Source of the DNA: Ciona intestinalis | Lineage: Eukaryota > Chordata > Ascidiacea > Phlebobranchia > Cionidae | Length of the DNA: 64,000 bases | Direction: 5' to 3' | Assembly (NCBI RefSeq): GCF_000224145.3 | Contig: NC_020169.2 | Span: 602,257-666,256 of the forward strand | Part shown: one piece after another, positions 13,630 to 25,190 of the stretch | Layout: every line of letters starts with the position of its first letter | Numbering within the stretch: the first letter of the stretch is position 1 | Program-made: the position numbers and the translations under genes | The notes under the pieces: generated by a model | What the model was told of the DNA's origin: nothing | Seen by the model: only the letters and a program-made list of their open reading frames with translations | Databases searched by the model: none

Positions 13630-14930
13630 CGCAGTAATTAAGTGACATCACGGAAAAGTGTGACGTCCCGAAAAAGTATGAAAGTGTGATGTCACGGAAA
13701 AGTGTAACGTCACGAAAATTATGACGTAACGAAAAATGTGTCGTCACGAAAAGTGTGACGTCACGAAAAAGTATGACGTCACGGAAAAGTGTGACGTCAC
13801 GAAATATTGTGACGTCACGAAAAAGTGTATGGTCACGAAAAAGTATGACGTCACGAAAAATGTGACGTCACGAAAAGTATGACGTCACGAAAAAGTGTGA
13901 CGTCACAAGAAAGTAACGTCATGAAAGAATTGTAACGTCACAAGAAAGTATGACGTCACAAAAACGTATGACGTCACGAAAAGTGTGATGTCACGAAAAA
14001 GTGTGACGTCACGAAAAGTATGACGTCACGAAAAAGTGTGACGTCACAAGAAAGTATGACGTCACGAAAAACTGTGACGTCACGAAAAATGTGACGTCAC
14101 AAAAAAACGTATGACGTCACGAAAAAGTGTGACGTCACAAGAAAGTATGACGTCATGAAAGAATATGACGTCACGAAAACGTATGACGTCACAAAAAAAC
14201 GTATGACGTAACGAAAAGTGTGACGTCACGAAAAGTATGACGTCACAAAAAAGTATGACGTCACGAAAAATTGTGACGTCACAAGAAAGTATGACGTCAC
14301 GAAAAATTATGACGTCACGAAAAGTTATGACATCACGAAAAATGTGACTTCACGAAAAGTGTGACGTCACGAAAAGTGTGACGTCACGAAAAGTATGACG
14401 TCACAAAAGAGGTAACGTCATGAAAAATTGTGACGTCACAAGAAAGAATGACGTCACAAAAACGTATGACGTCACGAAAAAGTGTGACGTCACGAAAAAG
14501 TGTGACGTCACAAAAAGTGATGACGTCACAAAAAGTATGACGTCACGAAAAAGTATGACGTCACGAAAAAGTATGACGTCACGAAAAAGTGTGACGTCAC
14601 GAAAAATATGACGTCACGAAAAAGTATGACGTCACGAAAAAGTGTGACGTCACAAGAAAGTATGACGTCACGAAAAAGTATGACGTCACGAAAACGTATG
14701 ACGTAACAAAAAGACGATTACGTCACGAAAACGTATGACGTCACGAAAAAGTGTGACGTCACAAGAAAGTATGACGTCACAAAAATGTGACGCCACGAAA
14801 AGTATGACGTCACAAAAATGTGACGTCACGAAGAAGTATGATGTCACGAAAAAGTATGACGCCATAAAAAGTGTGAAGTCACGAAAAGGGTATGACGTCA
14901 CGAAAACGCATGACGTCTCGAAAACTGTCT
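13630..14930. repeat. Minisatellite of CRE palindromes (TGACGTCA), roughly 70 units
   Basis: A 16-20 bp unit of the form 'tgacgtcacgaaaaagta' is repeated without a break for about 1.3 kb. Most units keep the 8-bp palindrome TGACGTCA, the consensus site for CREB/ATF bZIP factors. Spacers vary (gaaaaagta, gaaaagtg, aagaaagta, aaaaacgta). A few units are mutated to tgatgtca, tgacgtaa or tgacgcca. The count is by eye. The array lies between the sulfotransferase-like gene and the ITIH-like gene, about 1 kb upstream of the former's start codon. Open frames inside it (MTSRKS repeats) simply reflect an 18-bp unit. Confidence 0.97.
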
Positions 14931-14939
14931 TCGTGGAGA

Positions 14940-16372
14940 AAAACACGAAAAACTGTCTACTGTCTGCGTGAACAGTAACATCCCGCAATGTGTTGCCGAT
15001 ACACGGTATGGTTTACTGCTGGGGTTCCCGAATTAAGCAAGCTATTTAAGCATGGCCAATAAGTGTTTCGTAGTTGAATGTACTTCTGGCTATATTGCTT
15101 CTGGCTATAATATATTCTTTAACAACAAGCAGACATGTGTAAATATTTTTGTCAGGAAGAAAGCACCTAGTAAAATTTAAACAGTGACAAAGGTCTAAAG
15201 TTAGACACAACACTCAAGTACGAAAGGAGGCTATCTTGAGTTTGTTTGTATTATACCTACAGTCTTAATTTATGATGCGCTGTATGACCCATTTTTGGAC
15301 CTCGAGAAAGAGTCTCTGTCCTGCTTTAACAAAAAAAACATCGAGTAGAAAGATATGGGAGAATGTTACTGTATAGACATTTTATTTTTTATATTTGCAC
15401 TGAAACAAAAGCAACTGTTTGACGACAAAGGCGGTACTCCCAAACCAGAGTCGTATAAACACCGAGTAGTCCAACTGCCGTCTATGTGTGTCCAAAATAG
15501 AGCAAAAGTGGTAACTTTGACAATGGGTTTAAACGAACTTGTTAAGTTTTGTTTGTGTTTTCCTATTGTGGGAAGGTATAAAACAGCTTCTATTTACCTT
15601 ACCAAACATTTTTTAGAAAAAATGTATAAATTTAGCCGCATTAAATGACTAAAATGTCGCAAATCAACCGCTTCTAATTCTAATTTTTGACTTTTTTTGA
15701 CACAGAAAACAAATAACACATGTTTTTTACATTTTTCAACCTTTAAATTTGTTTTTAGGCCCAAGTTTTTCTGTAATTTACCGAAAAACATACATTTTCC
15801 CTATACCTACTGTGTTATTTTGGAACCAAATTGCCGTTCAATTTGTGTTTTACGTAACAATGGGTTGGACTACTCGGTATTTCTATGGCTCTGTCCCAAA
15901 CAAGCCACATAGGAAGGACAGCCATAATGAGGTGTCGACACAAACCTCAACCAAACAACAGCAACGCGACTTAGAAAACAAGAGTTAAGGTACTTTGTCG
16001 ATATAAAATAGCACCAAATAAATCACTAACTTTTACTTGTACGGCTGTATATGTAATAACTTTTTCCCTGCGCCCATTCTCCATTGTGCTATTACGAAAA
16101 TATATTAATGATTGATGTGGCCGTTCTAAGCTACCGGGCAATGCAACTTCACAACAATAATGCATATCTAATTAAAAACGACATACGCGGTTATTATATT
16201 GCCAAATGAAAGGTTTGCAATCATGTATAGATTATCGGTATACTATAGGCCATCATACATTAACATCGAAGAAATCCACAAGGATCAATGTCTTTAAATA
16301 TATACGTAAAATATTCATTTTGTGTTTTATTTATATACACGCTCTTAGAATATAGGCAGCGTTAGCTTTAAT
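14940..16372. other. Gene-free stretch between the CRE array and the ITIH-like gene
   Basis: No recognisable exon, RNA gene or repeat family was found. The 97-residue frame at 15355-15648 on the plus strand has no familiar motif and no homologous-looking continuation. The right end would hold the 3' UTR of the leftward ITIH-like gene. Confidence 0.5.
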
Positions 16373-19300
16373 TTAGCGCACCAACGCAAACGTAGCAAGA
16401 AACCCACGACCTTGGACAAGATCGTCAGATTCGAAGACCACGACAAAATTTTGCTGAGCTTGTAGGATGGTTCTGGTGTGACTATATCCGCAGAATTGTA
16501 AAGTTTCTGAGGATGATGGCTCACCAAAGTCCGGATACACGAGGATACGATCTCTAGCACAATTAGGGGCGGCCTCTGTATCTAATCTGCAGAACAGTAA
16601 TGTATGAAATATTAACAACACAAGCTGATTATTCTTTTTTTAAAACCTTGGTACATACAAATATGTAGACAGTGTAAAATGTTCGGGGGGATGTTACATG
16701 GGTTCCTTATATATTTCATAGACATCAAGCCTGCTACTTAGTTTGTGCTTGTTTATGTTTACGTGACATAATATCTTACTGTTTTGTTAGAGTAACGGTC
16801 TGGAATACCTATTAGGTGACTGGCAAATACTGTCATGTGCCTATACTATAGGGTGGGAGAAGATGGGAAACCTTTTCACTCTATTTTCTCTCTCTCATTT
16901 GGAAGTGAACAGAAAGAGCTTTTAAAAAATTATAAAACCATATCTCCACAACTCCTAAAAAGTGGTTGTTAATTGTTTAAAACACGATCAGGATATTTGG
17001 ATACTATGGGGTGTCCCATCTTCCCTCATAGTACTATATGTTCACCCACCGTTATGGTGGGATATGCGTCTTTGGTAAAGACTAACAACAATTTCTTTAT
17101 CCAAGTAGTGCCAATTCGTTACATATATGGATCCACTCAAGAAACTTATATCTGTAGATATATTCAGGCAGGATTCCTATGTAGAACTTACTTTTGTATC
17201 TCCATGCTGATGGGAAAAGAGTTTCCAGAAATCGCATTGATGTGCCAAACACAACGTATGTCAGATGGATACAAACCTAAAAAAATGTGTTTAATATTCG
17301 TACCGTGTATTTTGTGTACTTGTGTACATTTGTGCTTGGTTGCCATTTTATCTCGATAGTTACCTGGATATCTTGGTGTGGTAATATTAACCGTCGAATT
17401 TAAAGAGAGCGGACTACCACAGGTGTAGGTTTGAATAAATGGATCACTGGGGATCGGCGGTGGTATAACTTCGGTTGTGGCTGTGAATAAAAATAACCAG
17501 TTATGAAAAAACACGTTTAATGGATATAGCAAAAAAAAACAATCTAAACTCGATTTATGCTAAAAAAGGTTTATCAATAAATCAAATTCAAACTTCATAT
17601 GTATGGTGCGTGTGTGTTTACACACATATATATATAGTAAGTTGGGGAGATCGTTCTAGAAAATAGAACGAAAAGGTGTCCCATCTTCCACCCCTCTACT
17701 ATATGTGTGTGTATATACCGCGTATATTATATTATATACATGTAGGGTGGTTAAAGATGCGACACTTTTTCATTCTATTTCCTGTCCCATTTGGTAGTGA
17801 ACAAAGAACACTCAAAGAATTATAAAACAGTAACCTCGCGACTACCATAGACCGTTGTTCATTGTTTTAAACGCGATCAGGTTATTTAAACATTAGCTAA
17901 CGGTGCCCCGTCCTCCACTACTCTTATATATATACCGATTTAGATTTATTTGACTCACGACTGCTTGTTGTCGTCGTTGTGGTGGTGGTTGCTGGTGCAG
18001 TAGTGGTGGTGGTGGTTGTGGATGCTTGGAGAAGAGGTTGTAAATATAGATTTCTCATTGCACTTAGGTACATGTCGTTGCTGACAGCTGAAAAAAAAAA
18101 TATATGATTTAACACGAAGATAACAATTGTTTTGAATATAAGAACCTTGTAGTACTGGCGCAAAACCCATTGGTACCGATTGCACTCGACTGTATGCTGA
18201 AGATACAAAATGGTTAAGTTACAATATGTATATATATTAGGCTCAACTTAAACTGTAGATCCAACACTTATACCTCTTGATGGATAAGCAGCAGGACCTG
18301 CCATTCTGCCCCTACCGAGTGTTCTTCCAAAACTGTGATGTCGCCTCGGGTAGGGTCGAGGATAAGGTGTATTGATTGTTGGTGGAACTGTTGATGCAAG
18401 TACGTCTTCATCTAGATGTATATACACCAAGTTATATATACGTGAACAAAAGATGCGCATCTAATTTAAGAACCGTAAGTTTATGCTCTGAAGTATTACC
18501 TGGTTTTGTAACTACCATCGATGTCATAGGCGTCACGAAGTTGTACAAAAGAGACAGTCGAACAATTTCATTTTTTATATTTTGATGGGTAGTCTAAGAA
18601 ACGATATAATAAAGTTAAAGTTAATAAATATGTTGTATTATAGTTGTATATAGTTCACCGTGTCGTCATCAGGTACGTGCGACTTGTTTCGAAGCATCTC
18701 TTTAATCGTAAGATATGCCCAGATCTTTTCCATGTTAAACCAATCGTGTGAAAAGCTTTCTTCAAAATGTTTTCCTTGAGATACAATCGAAACCAAACCT
18801 TCAGCAGTTGACCCGCCAATTATGCAAATTAATGCTGCAAACAGAAAGTATAATTTGGTAATAAACTTACGTGCTGGAAAGTATATTCCACAAAACTTAC
18901 GTTGTGGAACTTGGCTCGATTGAATGCGACCAGTAACCAAAATTTCAGAACCATCAAAAAAGTTATCAAAACTAGAAAAAAGTTCTTTTTTAACATTTTA
19001 AATTATTATGTCGTAAAAGTGAATTTATAAACAAAACATACGTTGTTTTAGTAAGTCCATCAAGATCAGGACCTGTGTATCGCATAATGACATGAGCAAG
19101 AAGTGGTGAAGCCACCTCATCGTAAAAATCCTTGAGTTGTAACGCGGCATCAGCGTCGTTATAAATTTTTCTGTGAGGTAAAACGTTAAAATTATGGAAC
19201 ACAGTTAAAGGACGTATTCATACCGAGATAATCCTTTATTTTCCGATGCAATTTGATCAAGAAATTCGTGATCAAGGTGTTGACCAAACCCAAGGCAGAA

Positions 19301-21337
19301 TATTGAGTATCGACCGTTCACCCTTTCACGAATATTTCGCCGAATCGCCTCGTTACCAGTAACGCCTGTTATTGAAATTAAAATCTAACATTATTTGTTG
19401 AATTATCTAACATTATTTGTGTGAGGTTATATACAGTTTGCAGCCCAGCGTCGGCGTCAGTAGAATGTATGGGTAAGAGTGGCGAACTGCACTATAATTG
19501 TAACATATCATAAATAAAAGCTGCAGGAGTTTTAGTCTTACCAACAGTTGGCTGACCATCTGTTAACAATATCATCATGGACGCTTCTTCCAACGTATTG
19601 GTTCTATTTGATGAGATGGTTTCAAGCAATTGTATTCCATCCAGTGCCGCAGCGTTGAAATTAGTTCCTAGAAATTTAACACATGAATAAAATTTGGGCC
19701 CTTACTTGAAAATATTGTACACGATGCTTACCTCCTCTTGCGTACATTGATCGAACATGTTTTTTAGCGTTGCGAATGTTGGTTGGATTGACATCCACCA
19801 TTTCATTAGGATGCCACACATTTGTGGTAGAAGAAAATGTAATAATGTTAAACCTAAAAAGATAAGACAATGCGATTTAATAGTGTTTATTGTTTTTTTA
19901 TTAATTTTATGACTTACTGATCAATTTCGTTCAAATCGTCTAAGATAGTTCTAAGCGCTTCTTTGGTTTGAACAATTTTGTGACCCGACATTGAACCGCT
20001 CACGTCGATCACAAACACAACCTTTTTCGGGATCACTGGTAGGTTGGTTGGGGCAAAGAAATGAACAAAGTAACCATCCTTTATTAAAATCTCACCACCG
20101 AGTTCTTCCCTTGTTACGTCATAATTAACCAAAAATGAAAGATCACTTCGTCGTCGTATATTTCGTTGCTGTTCGCGTGTTGGCCGATAACTAGATAAAT
20201 AAATTGAATAAATAAACAAATTTATGTCTCACTTATATTCACACTTACGAGACGTAGGCTTGAGTTTCACTTCTTCGTATTTCCACATTGCCAGTGTCGA
20301 AGGTGTCAGGGTTGATTGTTCGTCTTAACTTTGGTGAGGGTGGGGTGGCAGTTACAGTGGTAAGTCCAGTAGGTTCTGTTATTTCCACTTCAATTTTAAA
20401 ATCGCCAACGACCTAAAAAGTCAGTAACAACTATTACATGTGATGTATGGTTTAATGATTTTAATATTAAAGAAAAACAGAAACAATGTGTACTTGGCCA
20501 GGGTCTGCGTATATCACGTGATGGTAACGACTGAGTTTTCGCTTAAGGAGTTCTTGGTATTCTAATGTAAATGTGACTGAGCTACCAGCTGCTACGTTTA
20601 CAGATACGTCGAAAGTTTGAGCTTCTCGTATCTTCGCCGTAACCAAGCCAGCTGATTCGCCCTGTTTAAAAATGTTAATGGAAAAAACAATTTCGGTCGA
20701 ATTATTTATATGCAACGTACCCGTGCAATCGCAGCACTGTAAGCTGCTTTCGCTGCCGCTTTATCACGCACTATACCAACGTATGTGACGCCTTCAATGA
20801 CCCTTTGAATAAACGCATGAAAATGTAAGTTTCCAAAATATCAGTGCTATTACTACAAAATGGCGAAAATATGGCGAAATATTTGATAAAGGTATTGCCA
20901 GCAATCCTATTAATATAACTAAGTACTTACATTGAAAAATTCGAGATAAAAGCGGTTTTGGGAAGTCTCATTTCGATAGCCGCTTCTTTTGCAGAATTGT
21001 CATTGTTTTCAACAACACTCGTCACAATCACTCTGCTGTATCGTGACGTCACAGCGGAGTTGACGTGAAATCGTGTCATTGTTGGTCTTCCACCAGAAGA
21101 TCGTCGGACTCGATTGAGGGGCGCATCACCTCGTGTCTGTAATGTTTAATTAATTTGTAACGCTTTCCCGATTTTTTCGACAAGAGCGCATATTTTAACT
21201 TATTCCAAATACAAATTTACATCACTCACCGATTTTAGCCCAGTTATCACAAACTGAGTGTTTTGATTTAACGAGGCAGCGATGCACGAATACACTGCAC
21301 CGATCAGCAGCAACGCTATCGTTCTTTCAGCAATCAT
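16373..21337 (-). CDS. Inter-alpha-trypsin inhibitor heavy-chain-like protein (VIT + vWA) with a C-terminal CUB domain
   Basis: This is a secreted protein; family members bind hyaluronan and extracellular matrix. The first exon (21230-21337) encodes a signal peptide, MIAERTIALLLIGAVYSCIA. A VIT domain follows (about 20500-21140; KAAYSAAIARGESAGLVTAK). The vWA domain (about 19050-20190) carries a MIDAS motif DVSGSMSG, a downstream Thr in GGTNFNAAALDG and Asp in LLTDGQPTVG. The ITIH hallmarks AYLTIKEML (about 18700) and LSLLYNFVTPMTSMVVTKP (about 18500) follow. The C-terminus departs from vertebrate ITIH: an Arg/Pro-rich segment near 18300, a Thr-rich tract near 17950-18020, then a CUB domain in three exons (TYTCGSPLSLNSTVNITTP near 17400; YPSDIRCVWHINAISG near 17240; LVYPDFGEPSSSETLQFCGY near 16500). 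No DPHF-type chondroitin cross-linking site was seen. An RVRR site near the N-terminus may be cut by furin. Confidence 0.9.
16845..17039. mobile_element. MITE copy in an ITIH-like intron
   Basis: Left end 'actatagggtgggagaagat' and right end 'gtgtcccatcttccctcata' are inverted copies of each other. The interior has the family block 'aaacacgatcaggatatttg'. The copy lies between two CUB exons. Confidence 0.85.
17632..17705. mobile_element. Very short internally deleted MITE copy
   Basis: Only the two inverted ends and about 20 bases between them remain ('tagtaagttggggagatcgt' ... 'gtgtcccatcttccacccct'). The interior of the ~200-bp family member is missing. It lies in an intron of the ITIH-like gene. 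Confidence 0.7.
17738..17930. mobile_element. MITE copy in an ITIH-like intron
   Basis: It starts 'catgtagggtggttaaagat' and ends 'gtgccccgtcctccactact'. The body carries the family blocks 'tagtgaacaaagaaca' and 'aaacgcgatcaggttattta'. It is only ~35 bp from the short deleted copy, within the same intron. Confidence 0.8.
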
Positions 21338-22635
21338 ACTCTATAGATTTGTTATCAAGCTACCTAGAAAATATACGTATTAGATCTATAACCCCTGCAA
21401 GAAATATCAAACTCAGAATCCTGGCCTCAGCCGCGGTTTATAAAGCACGAGTAATGATACCCCACCAAATAACAAGAGCAATTTTCCTATCGAGCCACTT
21501 GATTCAACCTCAATGCAACCTCTGCTTAACATTACTGTAAAAAGAATCTGGTGTTTTACAGAATCTGTCGAACCTTTATAGCGCTGCCTTGCGGTAAGCC
21601 ACTTTTTCGCCTACGTAGCACACTTTTAAACAATACAGACACTCGTTTGTCCCAGGCCAAATCATGCGTGGTTGGCTCTCACGCCAACTGTTGACAGCAA
21701 CCACTTGAAAATTAGTTCAAGTAAATTGAACTAACGTAAATTAGTGGTCACCTGAACAACGAAACCGTGCAGCAGCCGCCTGTTATTTGAGTGCGTTTGT
21801 GGCAAGGTGTACTTTGAAAACAATTATCATTTGTAACCGAAAATCTAGGAACATAATTTATAACGTTAGCCATTTTGTTTTATATTTTAAACTTTAAAGT
21901 AATATTGTGAACTCGCCTGACCTAAATCGAAACTTTTGTTTTCGAAAGTTGTCTGTCAGTATAAGCGATGCAATATCGTCATGGCGAGTAAGGAGAAATT
22001 TCACGAAGGAGCAAGAAAAGCGTTCGTACTTGCCAAAACAAGTTTTACAAATGGACAGAATTTGCCTGATGCACCAAAGGTTACCATGAAAGGAACAAGG
22101 TTTCCGCTGGACAATTCTTGCTCCTTAACCAATTTGATTTCCTCAACATCGCCAGAGGCTCGTTCCTGCTACACAGATTTAAACTTATTTTAATAAAGGA
22201 ACTTGCTTGTATATACATTCTTGTACAGGAAGACGAAACACTGGATTACATTTTAGGTAAAAACCAGGAGGGCGTACGAATACATCGATTATATTCAGGT
22301 AGTATAAAAAACGTGCATGATGGATAATCACACGTGAACTCAGTCAAGTTGTAATCTGCAAAATAATTGGTTCTTGAAATGTATTTTATAACACGCTGTA
22401 CGAAGAATCCGTATTACCCATACAAAATGGCACTTCGAATGCTGGATTAACAATTGTAGCCTACGTCATAACTACATGGTGCTTTGTTTCTTGGGTTAAT
22501 TATGACTGCTTGTGTGGTAAAGTATCAATTAAATTAAAACGTAACAATATAATTAACATGGCTCATACATGACTTGTGCACTTGAGAACAATCACAGGTT
22601 TTCTGCCATCTTATATATAAAAGCAATCGCGAACA
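21338..22635. other. Upstream region of the ITIH-like gene with a possible orphan first exon
   Basis: This is the 5' flank of the leftward ITIH-like gene. A plus-strand frame starting at ATG 21981 (MASKEKFHEGARKAFVLAK...) reads about 33 residues to a possible donor near 22080. It could be a first exon or chance sequence; no matching downstream exon was identified. No other gene is visible. Confidence 0.35.
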
Positions 22636-23933
22636 TATAGTACAATGGGGGAAGATGGGACACATAAGCTAATATTGCCAAATATTTCCAAAACTAAAGT
22701 AGATGACGGTTTTTGGGTAATACCACGAATTAGTACTATCGTTCCGTTAATTATTGACACCAAATTAATAAAATATAATAAAACACACGAGGAGTTATTT
22801 ACCGATCCTCACAACAGGTAAATTTAACAAATTTGAAAACACACAGGATAAGATGGGACAGTTAAAAATCTTTGTTAATTTTGAATATTAAGTGTATTTA
22901 TAAATAGGAATAGACGTAAATAACACGAAATAAAACTGTACGCTTTGAAAATTAGGTCTAAACATTCTTTTTCTTGCCCTACTGCTATAGTTTTTAACAT
23001 GTTACCTATACATTATATTATTGCATAACAATTGGTATTGTTTGAACGACAATGGGTAATGTTCGAAAATCAATGGATAAATATTGTATCCTACAAATAT
23101 TACTACTCTGTTTTTGGCACAAGCCACTTTGCATAAATTATAAATTATCAATAATTATTATTCAAATGACCAAATTTCGAATATATTTTCAAAATATAAT
23201 CTTTTGATTATCAGTATCTTATAGTTGAAAACCCCTTGAGGCATAAATTACTAAATTAAAAGTAAATCTTTCAAAGTTTGGCAATAAAAACATACAAAAC
23301 TACAATGTGGGGAAAGATTGGACTCTAAATTGTAATATATTAGTATTCTGCAACTTGTAGTTAACCTACCGAGTTTAATAGGCTGTGCTAGTTTCTTTGC
23401 CATGTAAACTTCATATATATAACGTTAAACCGATACTTTTTTAACGTTAAACCGATATTTTTGTTGTTTTTATCTCAAATTAAAGTCATATTGACCCCTG
23501 CCTATTTTCTTCATGCTTATATCTCAGTGTTTTTACAAAACTAAAACTAGTTTTATGAGACAAAATCAAACTGTACGAAATATCCAAGGTTGCTTTATGA
23601 AGCTATGTAACAAGTTTAATCGTTCGCACACGCAAACTAAAAAAATTCATTGGCTTTACTATGATTTAGCGAGCATTAAAAAATAGCACCTTACTATTTC
23701 GCATTTTTTTTACCTGTTCAAAGTATACTGTTTGTATTTTACATATATATATTTTAATGTTTAAAAACAGTAATCAGCTTTGACGGGCGTTAAAGTCGCG
23801 ATAATACTGTCAAATAATTCTGTAACCTTATTTTCCTGGTTATCATTAAATGGGGGTCCGTAAAAAGAAAATTGAAAAAAGTCTCGTCTGACAAAGTGTC
23901 CCATCTTCCCCCACCCTACTATGCGTGATCTCG
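22636..23933. mobile_element. Possible 1.3-kb relative or nest of the MITE family
   Basis: A left end 'acaatgggggaagatgggac' and a right end 'gtgtcccatcttcccccacc' are in inverted orientation, 1.3 kb apart, where other copies span ~0.2 kb. Partial internal matches occur at about 22850 ('ataagatgggacag') and 23304 ('atgtggggaaagattgg'). It may be a longer family member or several copies inserted into each other. No transposase frame is seen. Confidence 0.45.
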
Positions 23934-24009
23934 GTCCCAATCTTTATTATAAGCAATAAAAAGAGATAATAAGTTTTTTTACCACCTATACAAATAAAAT
24001 ATAAATGGT

Positions 24010-24158
24010 TTATAGTCGGATGGGGTAAGATAGGATGGGTTTTCAATTCACTATCTTGTCCCGCTTGATAGTAAACAAAGAATATTTAGAATGATACAAC
24101 CGTGGCGTGTAGTTTCTTAAAGAGCGTTGTAAATTCTAAACACGATCAGGAATTAAAA
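24010..24158. mobile_element. Truncated MITE copy
   Basis: It begins 'tatagtcggatggggtaaga' and follows the family body ('gatagtaaacaaagaata', 'aaacacgatcaggaatt'). The right inverted end is missing, probably replaced by the inverted-repeat element that follows. Confidence 0.7.
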
Positions 24159-24189
24159 GACTGTCGCTGTTCCGCTGTCGTAATATATT

Positions 24190-24856
24190 TGGCCCGATGT
24201 CGGGTAATATTCGCCCCGATTGATATAATTTTACCGGGTGCTATTGTGCATGCACGGCGACGCTACTGCGCATGTGCAGTAGGTCTGAGCGAATACAATA
24301 CCAGGTCTATTAAATACGGAGCGACAGAAAAAATGTTGCGGTGTATAAAACAAAACTAAACATATTTTGCATCGTTTCAACGTACATGTCTACCATCTGT
24401 ACTGTTGACCTCTGATTACGCCAAACGTCATGCCGTGCCGATAACTATCATTAATGAAATAAACACCCAAATCCCTTCATTGTTAACTACACTTGTCTCT
24501 GTTAGTATTGTTCCTTTTTGTAAAGCATTCAGCATTATTGTTACTTTTAATTAACGGAGGCAAATATTCAGTTTGTATTAAACACAACATATTTTCCCAA
24601 GTAATTTTACCATGGGTAATAAAAGTATGGTATGTAAGCCATCCTGTTTTAAAAAGGCAAGTTAAGTAAAATGTGATTAATAAACTGATCTAAAATAAGT
24701 TTGTTAGTAGTAGGCTACTTGCTTATTCTTGGTTGCATTTCACGTACATATTTAACCTATTGTACATGGGCAGTAGCGACTCGCCGCATGCGAAATAGTG
24801 CCCGGTACAAATATATCAGTCCAAACGAATATATCACGACACCGCGCCACGCCAGG
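24190..24856. mobile_element. Fold-back element with ~95-bp imperfect inverted ends
   Basis: The left arm (about 24190-24290; 'accgggtgctattgtgcatg', 'cgctactgcgcatgtgcagt') is matched in inverted orientation by the right arm (about 24755-24856; 'ggcagtagcgactcgccgca', 'gtgcccggtacaaatatatc'). The ~460 bases between hold no open frame of note. The size and lack of coding suggest a non-autonomous DNA element. The exact ends and target duplication were not resolved. Confidence 0.6.
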
Positions 24857-25190
24857 ATAAAACAATTGTTGGTTACTTAAATACACTAGTCTTTCCTGTT
24901 AAAATTCTGCGATATGCGGTGACTGAAGTCTACAGACAAAAAGTTCTGTATGCTTTTTTATAACTTGGTGTTTTGGTATTTAGTAATCTATGTTAAAATA
25001 CGAACTTTAGTGATGACCGCGATCAAATATGCATCTGGAAACACTGGCATTTCCTTGGAGATTAAACCAACGCTTTTTCTGAAAACAAACAAACCGAAAA
25101 TGGTGTACAAGTGTGTGAAGGCGTTTGTTTGTCCACGACTCTTTCAAAGCAAAGTACACTTCGAATCCTAGTTAATGTGAAGAAAAATAA

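Noticed and set aside
14420-14988. Open frames on both strands with MTSRKS/DVTK repeats
   Set aside because: They arise because many repeat units are 18 bp long, a multiple of three; they start and stop wherever unit length shifts. There is no evidence of splicing or a protein.
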